A stretch of 64,000 nucleotides of DNA from Cryptomeria japonica (Eukaryota; Streptophyta; Pinopsida; Cupressales; Cupressaceae): assembly GCF_030272615.1 (NCBI RefSeq), contig NC_081409.1, positions 476,245,573-476,309,572 of the forward strand. The letters are read 5' to 3'. Position 1 is the stretch's first letter, and the number at the start of each line of letters is the position of its first letter. Positions 11,091 to 24,024 of the stretch are shown in pieces. Under the pieces are notes generated by a model. It was not told where the DNA came from. It made no database searches and was given only the letters and a program-made list of their open reading frames with translations. The position numbers and the translations under genes were made by a program.

Positions 11091-12627
11091 TTGAACCTAA
11101 GGATGTTAATGAAGCATGTAAAGATGAAATTGAGTTAAAGCAATGGAAGAAGAATTGAACCAGATTGAGAAGAATAATACATGGACTCTTGTTCCTAGAC
11201 CTAAGGATAAGAATGTGATTGGAACTAAATGGGTCTTTCAAAACAAATTGAATGAGCAAGGTGAAGTGGTTAGGAACAAAGCAAGACTTGTTTGTAAGGG
11301 ATATTCTTAGATGAAAGGAATTGACTTTGACAAGACTTTTGCTCCAGTGGTAACAATTCAAGCTGTTAGATTATTTCTTGCTTATGCTACATACAAAGAT
11401 TTTAAAGTTTATTAGATGGATGTAAATTCAACCTTTCTTAATGGTGAGTTGGAAGAGGAAGTATATATTGAGTAACCAGATGGATTCCAGTTGATAGATT
11501 AGGAAGATATGGTTTGCAAATTGAAAAAAGAATTGTATGGACTCAAGCAAGCCCCAAGAGCTTGGTATGCCAGATTGGATAAGTATTTGCTAAAGTTTGG
11601 ATTGAATAAAGGTACTACTAATAGTAATCTGTACTTCAAGATTAATCATAATAACATTTTAATTGTTGAGGTATTTTTTGATAACATTATTTTTGGTGGA
11701 GATGATAGTTTATGCAAGAAGTTTTTTGATGACATACAGGATGAGTTTGAAATGTCTATGATTGGAGAGATGAAATTATTTCTAGGATTGGAAATTACTC
11801 AGTTACATAAAGAAATTTTTATATCTCAGTCCAAGTATGTGAAAGAGTTGTTGAAGAAGTTTGGTTTGGATGACTCAAAGCCAGTTGGTACCCCTATGGT
11901 GATCAGATGTAAGTTGACTAAGGATGATGATTCTCCTAAAGAAAATCAAACTAGATATAGATCTATGATTGGTGGATTGCTATATTTAACTCAGACTAGA
12001 CCATATATTATGAATGTTGTATGTCTTGTTGCTAGATTTCAAGTTGATCCTAAGGAATATCATGTTGTAGTTGTAAAAAGGATTTTTAGATATTTGAAAG
12101 GGACAAATTACTTTGTCTTATGGTATCCTAAAGATGATGATTTTACTTTGAGTGATTTTACTGATGTTGATTAGGCCAGAGATGTGGATGACAAAAAAAG
12201 TACTAGTGGTGGTGCATTTTTATTGGGTAAGAGGTTGGTTTCATGGATGAGTAAGAAGCAAAATGCTATTTCTTTATCTACTACAGAGGAAAAATACATT
12301 GTTGCTACTAGAAATTGTACTCAGGTGATGTGGATGAAGCAGATGTTGAAGAATATTAGAGTTGTTTATGATGAGCCTATTGCTATATACTATGATAATT
12401 CAAGTGTTATCAACATTTTTAAGAATCCAATGTTGTATTCAAAGACTAAGCATATATCAATCAAGTTTCATTTCTTGAAAGAAAAGGTGAATGACAAGGA
12501 AGTCATATTGGATTATGCATCTACAAAGGAACAAATTGCAGACATATTCACTAGGCCTTTGCCTAAGGATACTTTTGAGTATCTCAGAGAGAAGTTAGGG
12601 GTAATTTCCCCTACTGATGAGAACTAA
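11091..12627 (+). pseudogene. Copia B reverse transcriptase and RNase H
   Basis: Reverse transcriptase domain from about 11150 ([19 protein letters not shown]) through [12 protein letters not shown] (about 11532) to the RNase H end at 12627. The catalytic box, normally FVDD, reads FFDN near 11680, so the second Asp is lost in addition to the stops. In-frame stops are at 11308, 11413, 11500 (TAG) and 11473 (TAA), all at Gln positions of the family, and 12172 (TAG) where DADWAG has Trp. RNase H follows with KSTSGGAFLLGKRLVSW, STTEEKYIV (the E of TEAEY kept) and KTKHISIKFHFLKEKV. The end, ADIFTRPLPKDTFEYLREKLG, is full length. Inactive. Confidence 0.9.
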
Positions 12628-12868
12628 GATGTATTGAGTTGCATCAGTTCGGTGGATTTCATAGAGATATCTTATGATTTGAATTGATGATGGTGGCTAC
12701 TACTCAGGAGGAGGAATCAGTGTTGTAGTTGAGATGTTTAGATTTTTGAGATAGCTCTAAGGGTGAGAGAATAATTATTTGTAAATTTGTGTCTTTGCCA
12801 TTGATGACAAAGGGGGAGAGAGAGCTATGCGAAAAACTTGTGTTGAGCTATGTACATGATCTAAGGGG
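12628..12868 (+). other. Copia B 3' untranslated region with polypurine tract
   Basis: Follows the RNase H stop. It contains the tract ACAAAGGGGGAGAGAGAG at about 12807-12824, preceded by TTGCCATTGATG, a phrase shared with the copia C tail near 41823-41850. The region ends where the giant-LTR element begins at 12869. Confidence 0.6.
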
Positions 12869-13624
12869 TGTAACGCCCCACTATGAGGCCCAAAGAACAT
12901 AAACAAATAACCAATGAAAATGCAAATAATATTTTTTTAAATATTAAAAGATATACCATACAATAGCATTGAAAAACATGAAACTTCAATATAAGGAAAT
13001 TATGCACAAGAATACACTAGCAAATTCCTCTGGGCCCTACAATGATGTTACCCAAGGATAACATTAACCAACACATAAGAGCAAGGAAACCACATAAATA
13101 TGATAGCATTATTCTATACAAGGATCATGATACATTATACATTGTCATGTGAATATACATATGATCATCGGTTACACCATAGGGCATCCACAAGGATGTA
13201 TTCTCCATGAGTACAACAATGGAGTGAATACATAAATCTAGTACATAATGAAAGTCTCCAATCTTCCCACGAGCCATCACGAACATGCCGCAACACAAAC
13301 CAAAACCCAATGGGTGTGAAAAGAACTCCACCCAACCATGTGGTACCATCGAGTCCACCCCCCGTGCTAGGAGGTATCGGCCAGACCTAACAGACAGAAG
13401 GAAACACAAGAATATACAAATGACACACATGAGACTCACAAAACTACTATCACAAGAGACTTACAAGGCTACAGACACAAGAGACTCACAAGCCCAAAAT
13501 CACAGGAACTCAACAATAAAACAACCAATTTCCAAAGGCTCGAGAAATCCATGGAAGGATAAAAGAGAAACATAAGTTACCACTAGGTATGCAATAGGGA
13601 AGAGTGTCATCACTAGGTTGTCAT

Positions 13625-13700
13625 GAGTTACCCTGGTAGTTCTTCACTAGGTCCCGACCCCCATCCTGGGTTACCCTGGTGACCTCTCCCGACCCCCAAC
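13625..13700. repeat. Hairpin-type module GGTTACCCTGGYGACC, clustered copies
   Basis: The core is an imperfect inverted repeat (GGTTACC...GGTGACC with a G-T pair), followed by a C-rich phrase TCCCGACCCCC. Copies lie at 13625 and 13668, again at 13904, in the second LTR copy at 19259-19335 and 19551, and in diverged form in the other giant LTR at 43985-44040 and 44223-44262. Confidence 0.5.
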
Positions 13701-14802
13701 TCCCATACAAACACTAGTGGACAAAAACAACCTTTCGAAATGACAAGATTGGTGGAATCCACTCCAAGCCCTTCTCTACTTACCTCAATCCTAAACAAGC
13801 ACCTGAGTGTAAGAGAGGCAACAAAAATTAATCTTAATTAATGTGAGCTAACTACCCATCCCAATTCATTATATTATATTTTCACTTTATACAAAACTCT
13901 CATTGGGTTACCCTGGCGACCACTTTGGGTCCCGGCCCCCAATGAAATCCACTCCCCCAAGATTGCACCTAGGAATCCAAGCAACACCATGGATCCAACT
14001 AGAAATCTCAAGATGGTAAATCACCAAAATACCATAGTAGGACTTAACTCTCTTGCTAGAATAAGATCACATACACAAAGTATCCAAAGTAGGCTAGGAA
14101 ACACCATCCAACACCACAAAAATATAAGACTTGTACAGTTGTCAACAAAAGGGAAGAATGACTATACCATAAGGAATCCACAAATTCCCTGCGTAAGCCT
14201 CTGGAGATCAAGCACATAAAACCACACATATGAGTATCCCCACAATGAAAGACAAGATTCAAAATCAAAAGCAAGGTTTCATCATGCCAAATACAAAAGA
14301 GTTCATTCAACTCTACCTAAGACACCATAATAACACTTATACATCAAATAGTTCCAAATCAACATTGATTCCATTAATCCATTAACTCAATTTACTAACA
14401 TTATATTATTTCATAAATATTGTAAGCCATTCCTACAATTTTGCTTTCATAATATTTGATCAATTACAAATTAAATGAAGATTACCCAAGTTCATATGAG
14501 ATCATATGCATATAAATAATCCTAAGCAGATCTTAATCACATGATTGATTATGAAATAACATATGATTATATCTGAAATATTTACTTTTCTCAAATGTAT
14601 ACCTAATTTCCAAATATATTCATGTTTGACCAAAATGCATATATTTATTTCGCAAAACATATCTCCATAGATAAATCTAATACATTAATCTAACTACATC
14701 TAATTTAATCCTTTTTAACTATCTAACTATATTTATCCAAAATATATTCTTTTATCAAAATTACTTTCTTATAAAAAATAAAACTATATTTTTCCAATTT
14801 GG

Positions 14803-14804
<2 letters not shown>

Positions 14805-14842
<38 letters not shown>

Positions 14843-14909
14843 CTACTTATTTAACCAACATCAATAGACATGTATTAAAGTATTAACTTAAATATAAAAT
14901 GCACTAGTC

Positions 14910-14947
<38 letters not shown>
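14805..14947. repeat. Two AT-dinucleotide microsatellites
   Basis: Pure (AT)n runs at about 14805-14839 and 14913-14947, separated by about 70 bases of AT-rich sequence, inside the giant LTR. Confidence 0.9.
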
Positions 14948-14951
<4 letters not shown>

Positions 14952-15239
14952 GAACCCACATAAAATTTCAAAATGAATTAAAAACATTTACCAAGTTTTC
15001 TTTTAAAATGAATTAGCAACTATTAAAATATTTTAACTGCTCAATTGGGGAGGGTGCCGAGTGGGGAAATGTGGGGGTTCCACCATGGAGCCCCCCACGG
15101 TGGGTGGGCTCCCCTCCACTATGGGTAGCCCACGTTGGGTGGGTTTTTTTCCCACCGTGGGTGCCCACGGCACTACAAATCAACATCACACAAAAATTAA
15201 TAATATATGCAGCATCTCGATTTAATTTGCATAATTACT

Positions 15240-15422
15240 TAATAATTATATATACATATATATGTGTGTGTGTGTGTGTATACATATATCTATATATAAA
15301 TATATGTATATATACACACATATACACATACACAGATACATATACATGTATATGTATATATAAATATACATACACACACACACACATATATATGTATACG
15401 TATATGTATATGTATATGTATA
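15240..15422. repeat. TA/TG/CA-rich compound microsatellite
   Basis: Alternating TA with an internal (TG)n near 15263-15279 and CA runs near 15313-15335 and 15370-15385. It produces the Tyr/Ile/Cys-repeat ORFs at 15071-15496 (plus) and 15235-15507 (minus), which are not genes. Confidence 0.9.
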
Positions 15423-17207
15423 CAAGCATCAAATATACAGACAAGGATTCACAGAAACTTTCATCAGGAAAGAATAATCTAAGCCCCTCTAAATAAACTA
15501 ACCCCATTTTTTTTTAAATTCTTTTAAAGAGAGAACAAACATAATTTTCAAACAAAGATCACAAATTGAATCTTTTCAGAAATCATATTTAGTCCGGAAT
15601 TAATATTCAAAAATCTAAACCCCAAATTATTTCCAAATTTCACAATCTATATTTTATTTAACCTAGATCCCAGATAAATTTCAAATAACCCAAAACCCCA
15701 TTATCAGACAATCCTATAATACAATTTAACATTAATTTCTAGAAAACAAATTTAAATCATCATAGTAAATCAAACAGGAAGATATTAATTGAGATAGAAA
15801 GGAAATGTTACATGCAAGAAGAGAATCAAAACCCCAACCTTTTTTTAACGCTATCCATAAAACAAAGGCAGAAGCAATAATCGCATAGCACCAATCCAAA
15901 CTTCAACACAAACTCCCCAATCCTTTGCAAAAACTAAGAACTCCCAATTTCCTTTACAATACCATAATCTCCCAATTTCCTTTACAAAACCCCCATATCC
16001 AGAAGATACAATATGCAGAGCCAAAAAATTCACGGAAAGCACCTATATTTTTTTTTTCTCCCTCTCATTTCGAAAAAGCAAGTGAATAAAATCCCCTTTT
16101 CAAAATTATAGCTCCCTCAATCCATTTTGCATGCCAAGATTCCCATTAATTATTTTATTTTAGCAACCCCCACACATGCAATCTGAAAATAGAATAATTA
16201 AATATTAATTATTTTATTTAGAATTAATTTTTAATACAATTAAGTAATAATTATATTTTTAATAAATTATTACATGAGTAATGAAAATACTTAATTAAAT
16301 ATTAATAATTTTCTATTTAATTAATTCTTCCAATTTATATAAATAATTTAAGCCCTTAAGCTTCTCAATTAATAAGTCAAATGAGGCAACTATAACAAAT
16401 TATTAATTAATTAGTCTATAAATACACAAATAGATGCTATTATTAATTTCCTTAATAAATACTCTTTTCGAATTAATTAAATAATTTAAATAATTTAAAT
16501 CTTTAAGTCCCACAATTTCAACTTATTAATTAATCAAATAATGACTTCCAAATATCATTAAAATATAATACTAATCATTTTCACAAAATATTAGATAATT
16601 ATAAAACTATACACAAGAGCAACAAACTATGACAAATCAAAACACAGAGGACCAACAAAGCTGACGACTGACATGACCGGACAAACAAGATACCAAGATA
16701 CTTGACACAGGTCTCATTCCATAGGAACAATGGTACAATGAGGTCTGACTGATAACTCTGGTTTTCCACTTTACCATTGGGTCATAGAGCATGCTCAGAC
16801 CTGAAGATTCAGGTGGAGTCAATGTTTGGTACCTGTAATCTTGCATCACTAAGAAACATACATGCATATATCCAACATGAACAGGCACACCAGTGGAGGA
16901 GAGTCATGGCAGTCTATGTCCCTCCGTAGTGGGTGATGAAAGATCATCCCCTCGCACCACATACAAACTCATACCCATACAAGAAGACAAACATAAGAAA
17001 TATTTCATACATAAAGAAGATATTTTAGTCCAAGGTTAGTATATATGCATATAATCTAGAATCTAACCATTCTTCAAGATAAAATGGATAACCAACATGA
17101 TAAAAACCATCACATAACAAAGTATCATCTAGTCAAATAAACCACTAAAGAAATCAACCAAAGTCAAACTAAGTTAGACATAGTCTAATCGAATGGGGGG
17201 CACTACA

Positions 17208-17221
17208 TTCTCCTCCCCTGG
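17208..17221 (-). other. Polypurine tract of the family-1 giant-LTR element
   Basis: Minus-strand CCAGGGGAGGAGAA directly precedes the LTR start TGTAGTGCC. This is where second-strand DNA synthesis is primed, and it fixes the element as minus-strand. Confidence 0.65.
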
Positions 17222-18511
17222 GATTCAACTTACTCATGTAAGTCGCAAGGTTAAGGCGAGAACAACAAGAACATGTTAGTCATAACACATATATTAAATA
17301 ATCCAAAAAGTCACCATTCCACAAATACTCTCACAGAACATAAATTCTCTACTAAATTCCTTATCCAAAAGTAGACATGTCATAATGTAAAACATCAAAA
17401 CTTACACTTTTTAGGATGAGTACACTTCCTTAACAACTATATGCATCATCACAATGATAGACATTAACCTAATCCAACATCCTACACTTACACTTCTTCC
17501 TACATTAATAGGGAAACATAACATCTTCTCCAATTAAGTTCTCAAATTCAGATCTTTCTAATGAATTATTTATCCACAAAGATCCATAATCCATACACAT
17601 TGAATGAAGATTGGTTCATGGTATGATATTCATCTCAATATTACCACCAAAAAAACCAATCATAAAGTACAATCTACTTAATCCGATTCACACTTCTTCC
17701 CATAATATCTTATGATCCAAATGGTTATAAATAATCTTCATCATAGAGAATACACTTTTATTTTCTTAGGCTACTAATAGTGCTATTTTATTACCTAGCA
17801 TGCCTAGATCCATTCTCGACAATGTTCTCCCTTAACATGCTATCATAGGTTCAAGCAAACATGATAGAAGTAACACTTAACAAACAACTAAGGCTAGCTA
17901 ATTCAAACATTCAGAATGACCACTAGAAACAAAAGAGAAAATAATCCAAGAAACAAATATGTCAAGCTCAACATTAAATAAAGAAAGGTGTCAGAGATTA
18001 CGACAACCAACAACACTAAAAACATGACAAGAGTCATAATTTAAATGGAAAGATAAAAGAATTTAGTGGCCATCCCATTCATAAGAAATTGCAAAAGTGC
18101 AATGCTAGCCCCATAATCACAAAACATGAATCATAAGCAGGTCAAAGAATTCATAGTCACAACAAAATCTCAAAACAAGGTGACCAATATCAGTCACACT
18201 ATACGAAGTAACCACTACACAACACCCAAGATCAAATGTCCTGAGTGTGTTAGAGAATGTATACTAAAAACTTTAGGCTATTAAGTTATCTACATATCCT
18301 TTTACTACAATGCAATCAAAACTACATGCACTCACATAACAAGCACTAGCATCAAGAAGGTAAGAGTAAGAAGTGAATATACACATTAAACATAATTAGG
18401 GTCTTCAGAAAGAATGGGTAAGAGACATAGAGAACAAAACACCCAAGACTTACAAGGTCCTATACAAAAATCCCATGGATACTCTGAAAAGACAAGCATA
18501 TGATAGAAAGA
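17222..18511 (-). other. Internal remnant of the giant-LTR element, no gene
   Basis: About 1.3 kb between the polypurine tract and the second LTR copy. It has no ORF of 60 codons, no gag-pol motif on either strand, and no primer site next to the second LTR copy, whose last bases (GGGGCGTTACA) are missing. An internal deletion removed the coding part, or the element never had one. Confidence 0.5.
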
Positions 18512-19567
18512 CCACTATGAGGCCCAGAGAACATAAATAAATAACTAATGAAAATGCGAACAATTTTTTGTTAAAATATTAAAAGATATACCATAAAATA
18601 GCATTGAAATACATGAAACTTCAAGATAAGGAAATGATGCACAAGAACACACTAGCCAAGTCTTCAGGGCCCCAAAACAATGTTACCCAAGGATAACATT
18701 AACCAACACATAAAAGAAAGGAAACCACATAAATATGATAGAATTGTTCTATACAAGGATCATGATACATTATACAGTGCCATCAGAATATACATATGAT
18801 TTTTGGTTACATCATAGGGCATCCATAAGGATATATTCTCCATGAGTACAACAATGGAGTGAATACATAAATCTGGTACATAATGAAAGTCTCCAATCTT
18901 CCCACAAGCCATCACAATCATGTAGTAGGATGAACCAAAACTCAATGGGTGTGAAAATAACTCCACACAACTATTTGGTACCGTTAGGTCCACCCCCCAT
19001 GCTAGGAGGTATTAGCCAGACCCAAGAGACGGAAGGAAACACAAGAATATACAAATGACACACATGAGGCTCACAAAACTATTATCACAAGAGACTCACA
19101 AGGCTATAGACACAAGAGACTCACAAGGCCAAAATCATAGGAACTTGACAGTAAGACAACCAATTTCCAGAGGTCCGAACAATCCACGAAAGGATAAAAG
19201 AGAAGCATAAGTTACCACTAGGTATGTAATAGGGAAGAGTGTCATCACTAGGTTGTCATGAGTTACCCTGGTAGGTTTTCACTAGGTCCCAACCCCCATC
19301 CTGGGTTATCCTGGTGACCTCTCCCGACCCTCGACCCCCATACAAACACTAGTGCACCAAACCAACCTTTCGAAAGAACAAGATTGGTGGAAGCCATTCT
19401 AAGCCCTTCTCTACTTACCTCGGCCCTAAACAATCACCTGAGCGTAAGAGAGGTAACAAAATTTAATCTTAATTAATGTGAACTAACTACCCATCCTAAT
19501 TCATTATATTATGTTTTCACTTGATTACAAAAATCTCATTGGGTTACCATGGTGACCACTTTGGGTC
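18512..19567 (-). mobile_element. Truncated second copy of the family-1 giant LTR
   Basis: Collinear with 12878-13931 throughout (about 1055 bases each, differing by small substitutions and one- or two-base indels). It would be the 5' LTR in the minus orientation. The copy stops after TTTGGGTC, where 13931 continues CCGG; what follows at 19568 belongs to copia B. The remaining roughly 3.3 kb of this LTR are absent, so no target duplication can be tested. Confidence 0.75.
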
Positions 19568-20374
19568 TACATTGATCGTTGTGTTCGTGGTTGACAATTT
19601 TCCCCGATATGATGGTGTTCTTCATGTTCTTGGCCGATCGGATGATTTTAGCATTTTGTGAATGATCGATGCATAATTTTTGGAGGGTGTTTCATATTTG
19701 AGTTGTTGATTTAGGTCCATACTATGTCTTAGCTAACATTATTTTGGTCCACATAAGTTAATTTGTATTTGATCAATGATTATATCATTTGTATTGTGTG
19801 TTGAATTGACCTTGAAATATAGGTTGATGACTTGTATAAATATAAGTAATAATCATGTGAGAGATACATTTGCAAGTGAACATGTGTGATTGGATAAGTG
19901 CACAAACAATGTTTTGATCTTTTAGAAGAAGTGTGGTAGAGAAGATCATATTGTGTACTTAATTGGAACTGTAACTAGGCATTAGGAGATGTTATTTGCT
20001 CAGTTCATGATCCCTCAGATGTAATCTGAATATGTTTGTAAGACAGTGAGTCTTCCCTGGGTTGTAGCCCTTTGTTGTTTTTTAGTGATGAGCTCTAGGA
20101 AATGTGTCTAAATGCATGTTCATTCCCCATTGTAATATTTCATATACTTGTAACAAGGTATCATCATATTGTGGGTAGGTTCCCACTATGGTTTTTCCCT
20201 TGATCAGGTTTTTTCGTCAAAAATCTTGGTGTTATGTGTGTTATTGATGTTGTGTTGATTTATGCTTTCATGTTTATTCATCAGATCTAAAATTGTGTTT
20301 GTGTTAAGTAAAGTTTTTGAGAAAACTGATTCACCCCCCCTCTCAATTTTTCGCCTTGTTGCCAACATTCACAA
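19568..20374 (+). mobile_element. Probable 3' LTR remnant of copia B
   Basis: The stretch has the texture of a copia LTR 3' half: TATCATCATATTGTGGGTAGG, a TTTTTCCCTTGATC phrase, GGTGTTATGTGTG, then GATTCACCCCCCCTCTC before the end. Copia C has the same series at 37180-37380. The end is near TTGCCAACATT at about 20358-20369. The start is lost at the junction with the giant-LTR element. No gene. Confidence 0.6.
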
Positions 20375-20456
20375 CAACAATTCAAGTAACAAATTAGACT
20401 ACTAATGTCAGTATAATTTACAATTGTCAAATTAACATCAAAATAATTATATTGTT

Positions 20457-22690
20457 CTATAATTTCTCTACAATTGAATTGTTGGTTACCTCATGTCCTA
20501 GTTTTCTTGTTGAAATGCATTCTAAAAATGATGGTCTCCTTTGATGATCAGGAGTCCTACCAAATCGGTGAGGTAGAGGATGAGAGTTATACTCATATCA
20601 CAAAGGGGGTTGTACTAGTTAAAATACAATTGATACAATTTAATATATAAATGTAGTTAACAAAGAAACATAAAACTATAAATATATCTACTTCTATCTA
20701 AACATATATTTATAATATAAAATAAACATGTACAGGAGGCTTTGATGGTTCTCTTGTTGTCCTAGGAGGGGTCATCGTTGATGAAACAAGTATTGATGTT
20801 CCCTATATGTAAAATGATAAGATTATAATATAATAAATATATGTGCATTATCATGAAATTGATTAGAAAAAAAAAACATATACCTCTTGCATCTCTTCTT
20901 TCAATGCATTATCAAGTGCATTCATTATTGTTGTAAATGATCCTAGCCATCATTGTACATGTATAAGAGATAAAATGTTAGACTGGACCAATCTAGATGT
21001 ACATGTATAATCATAATATATTTTAAAAAACAAAATCTAAATCATGTTTGAATAACTCGTGTAAGATCTTGAAACTATTATATCCTGATTAAAATTGTGA
21101 TCAATTACCTTTTTTTGATTAGGTGTCCTCAAGAATGAGCACTCTCAACCACATGTACCACACTCTAAAAGAGTAACATAATTAATATACATCAACATAT
21201 AATATTAGCATATAAGTTAACTAATCACAATTCAAATGATATGCATATTCAATACAAACTATAAATAAGATGTGTGCACAAAATAATATCATATAGCTTT
21301 CTAGGCCAAATGAAATGGTCGTAAGCATCATGAACCTGTGAAATCTGGTCCACTGTCAACACCTATCAAACCCCACACAAATATACATTAGAAATTTTAT
21401 ATATCTTATAAAACATTAATTTGAATTCAAAGTCTTATTTTATTTTGACATGAACTATTTTTACCTCTGATGAAGATACAAGTCCATGAGTTATGGAGGG
21501 AATGGTTGATGACATACCAAATTTTGCTAGCACATCTTGATATTCATAATGTTTGCATCAATTTAATTTGACCTATAATTAAAAACATATTTACATTTGG
21601 AAATTTGACGTATTTAAGTAATAAAATGTCATAAACTCAAATCAACATACCTGAGTAGCAAAGACCTACTCCATTAAGTCATCTATGAGCACCACATCAA
21701 TCAATGAGACAACCTTAAAAATAGCTTCGCAATGTGTACATTTATGTGAGCTTGAAACATTTTCATGTGCAATGGTATCTACCCCAAAGCACACATCGTA
21801 ATAGGAGGTGCACTGGTGAGAGCTAGGTATGTTGGAGGTAGATGGTCTAGTTGTTGCACCATCATCTAGGCCAAGAGGTTGGGATAACTGTGTAACATGT
21901 TGGATAATGGTATCAGTTAGTGTGGTAGTTGTCTGGAGAGTCTCTATCTCCTTAGACTCCTTCAAGGCTATAGGGACTGTCACATGAAAAATGGGTTCCA
22001 CAGCTAGTGGTACTTGATTTTGAGGGTTTTGTACCCACCAAGCCCTTGGTCTATCCTAGGAAGAGCCTCTACCTCTACCCTAGAACTCCATCATATCAAA
22101 ATAAATTTTTTTTTGATGAAGTATGAACTCACAATTTAGTTTTCTCAAAAAATATAAAGACACCTCAAAATTATTGAAAGAAGGTTGGAAAGACCATCCA
22201 CCACCTATCCCAAAAACTGTTTTCATTGCCATGTGATTACACCAATGTATAGGAAACCTCTTTGAATTAAGAGGTAGGGTCTCCTAGGTTTGGGGATCAG
22301 TGAAAAGAGCACATATTTGTTCTTTCCTACTTCATCATATGAGAGGCTATGTGCATAATAGTTATGACATAAATCTCTATATATGCCCCATTTGGTCACT
22401 TGTTTAGAAAATTTATCAACACTATTGACCATTATTTCTAGGGTTGTGTCAAGGTCTACATGGTGTTGGTGATGTGTATTCTTTAGTCTAGACACTAAAT
22501 GAGAAATGGAAACTCTATTTTGTACCTGATGACCTAATAAATCCTCCTATGTGGTTTGAGAAGGATTTATCAAAGGATTAGGAGGGTTTAGCATCTAAGG
22601 GATCATCTAGGTTTTATTCAAGGTTATGTGGGGGCAAATTTTGTTATGGGGTATTGTTTTGAGAATTTGATATCAAATTTTAAAAAAACA
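20457..22690 (-). pseudogene. Decayed intron-containing gene, unrecognised
   Basis: Minus-strand coding pieces separated by AT-rich gaps with GT...AG edges. Exon 1 is about 22690-21651, with a frameshift near 22250 and the blocks 22223-22495 and 21666-22001. Exon 2 is 21572-21465 and exon 3 starts at 21362; these three join in phase with plausible donors (CAG/GTATG, GAG/GTAAA) and acceptors (ATAG/G). Less certain exons are 21164-21109, 20942-20884, 20802-20734 and 20614-20457. The product is hydrophilic, with a GRGRG patch near 22070 and Cys pairs (CTHC, CGTC). Stops fall at likely Gln or Trp codons (e.g. the TAG just before VFATQ). It could be a degraded host gene or the accessory gene of a DNA transposon; I saw no terminal repeats. 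Confidence 0.4.
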
Positions 22691-24024
22691 AAAAAAAACA
22701 ATAAAAAACTATGAAAATAAAGCAAAATTTTAAATAAAAAATAACAAGAATGCACAAATAAATCAAAACTTACCTCTATGATGGTGTGGCATGATGATCT
22801 AACTAATAGGGCATAAAAAAATGATCAAGTTATTCTTGCTATTTTTGGGTTTATCATCTATTTTGTTAGTCGCAAGTTAGAATGGCCTAGTCAGCAATTT
22901 AAAAAAAAAAATAAAATCAAAGAAATGTGAACGAGTTACTTTATCTTTAAAACCTCGATAGTGTTGCTTAATAAAGTTAATGCATATGAGGTTTTAAAAT
23001 TAAAACACCATACAAGTTATGGTTCAAATTTTTTGAACTATAACGCATTCGAGTTATTTGAAAAATAAAATAACCTAGACACATTACCTGCATTTTTGGG
23101 GGTTTTTTGTGTGTGGCCACTTTTTTGTTCACCATCTTGGTGCACTTACCCATGTATTACATGCAATGAATATTTTAACTATTAGTTGTTCCAATTTTTA
23201 ATATGCTATCAAATAAAATCATGTTCCTTTGGATAGGGAATTTGAACAACAATTAAAGTTGATTATTTTTCAAAGGAGAATATTAAATTGCAAAGAAAGA
23301 GGAGCTTTGGCTACAATAATAATAATAGAGATCTACACAAAGAGTTTATAGAGTGTGAGAATGTTGTAGTTGTTGTACAACATTGACAAAGTGTGTAGGG
23401 AAATTGAACAACATAAGTATTGTGTTTGTTCTACAAAGGAGAAAGCTACTACCAATATTGCTTTTGAATGGACCTTGACTAACCTATGGTGGAAGACATT
23501 TACTAGTTGTAATGAGTCCTTTTATTCTTTCATTTTTTTAATCAAACATTAGAGAGTTGTGAGGTGAATGATTTATGAGTTTCTCCTATAGTGATCAAAC
23601 TTGGTGCAGTTGTTGGTCCATTTTAATGTTGTTTATGTCTTTCCTTATGAAATATTTTTTTATTAATGTTGTTTGTTCTTTTTATGGAGGAGAATCTCAA
23701 AGAGAGACATCTATTGTGAGATTTTAGGCATCCTTAAGTGCTAAGAAATCCTAGTCAAGAGCTACCAAATTTTTTCAATAGAAATCACAGTAAAGAGCTA
23801 TAAAATTTCTTCTATAGAAATCAAAAAGCAATAATTGTTGTTCAATATTGTAAGATATTAGTATACAACAAGGAAAATTTTATTGGCATAGCTATAACCA
23901 TTATTTAAGAGCCACCAGATATTTTTAGTGATGATAATATTGGTGAAGATGAATAAGCTATTCTATTGTGAGTAGGCAGAGACTTTGCAGATAGAGAAGG
24001 ATGTAGCAGACAATAGTTAGATGC
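22691..24024. other. No recognised gene
   Basis: AT-rich sequence. A phrase of the type GAGTTATTTGAAAAAT and GAGGTTTTAAAATTAAAAC recurs loosely at 22930-23070. A plus-strand 61-codon ORF at 23370-23552 lacks any family signature. The 3' end of the gypsy element (integrase and 3' LTR) should be near here on the minus strand, but I could not see it, so that end is probably deleted. Confidence 0.4.

Larger units (their letters stand above)
12869..17207 (-). mobile_element. Giant LTR, 4.34 kb (family 1)
   Basis: Begins TGTAACGCCCCACTATG and ends GGGGGGCACTACA; on the coding strand it runs TGTAGTGCCCC to GGGGCGTTACA. A polypurine tract adjoins the right end at 17208, placing this as the 3' LTR of a minus-strand element. 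Its left kilobase (12878-13931) recurs at 18512-19567 as expected for an LTR pair. Inside are hairpin-type modules around GGTTACCCTGGYGACC (13625-13700, 13904-13945), two AT microsatellites, a TG/TA-rich tract (15240-15422) and a GC-rich patch (15046-15175). No convincing protein: ORFs at 13125-13439, 14056-14310 and 15071-15507 come from repeats or antisense. It is far longer than usual plant LTRs but shares ends and modules with 42875-47015. Confidence 0.75.

Noticed and set aside
9925-12627. TAG/TAA read as Gln, suggesting an alternative genetic code or suppression
   Set aside because: Trp and Arg positions are also stops, frameshifts and deletions occur beside them, and intact Gln codons (CAG, CAA) are frequent in the same genes. 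Mutation explains it better.
13285-13575. Plus-strand ORF rich in Thr, Arg and Lys
   Set aside because: Lies in the U5 side of the giant LTR; the equivalent place in the second copy (18900-19200) is not open.
15071-15507. ORFs with repeated Tyr, Ile, Cys and Thr residues
   Set aside because: They are translations of TA/TG/CA microsatellites, open on both strands at once.
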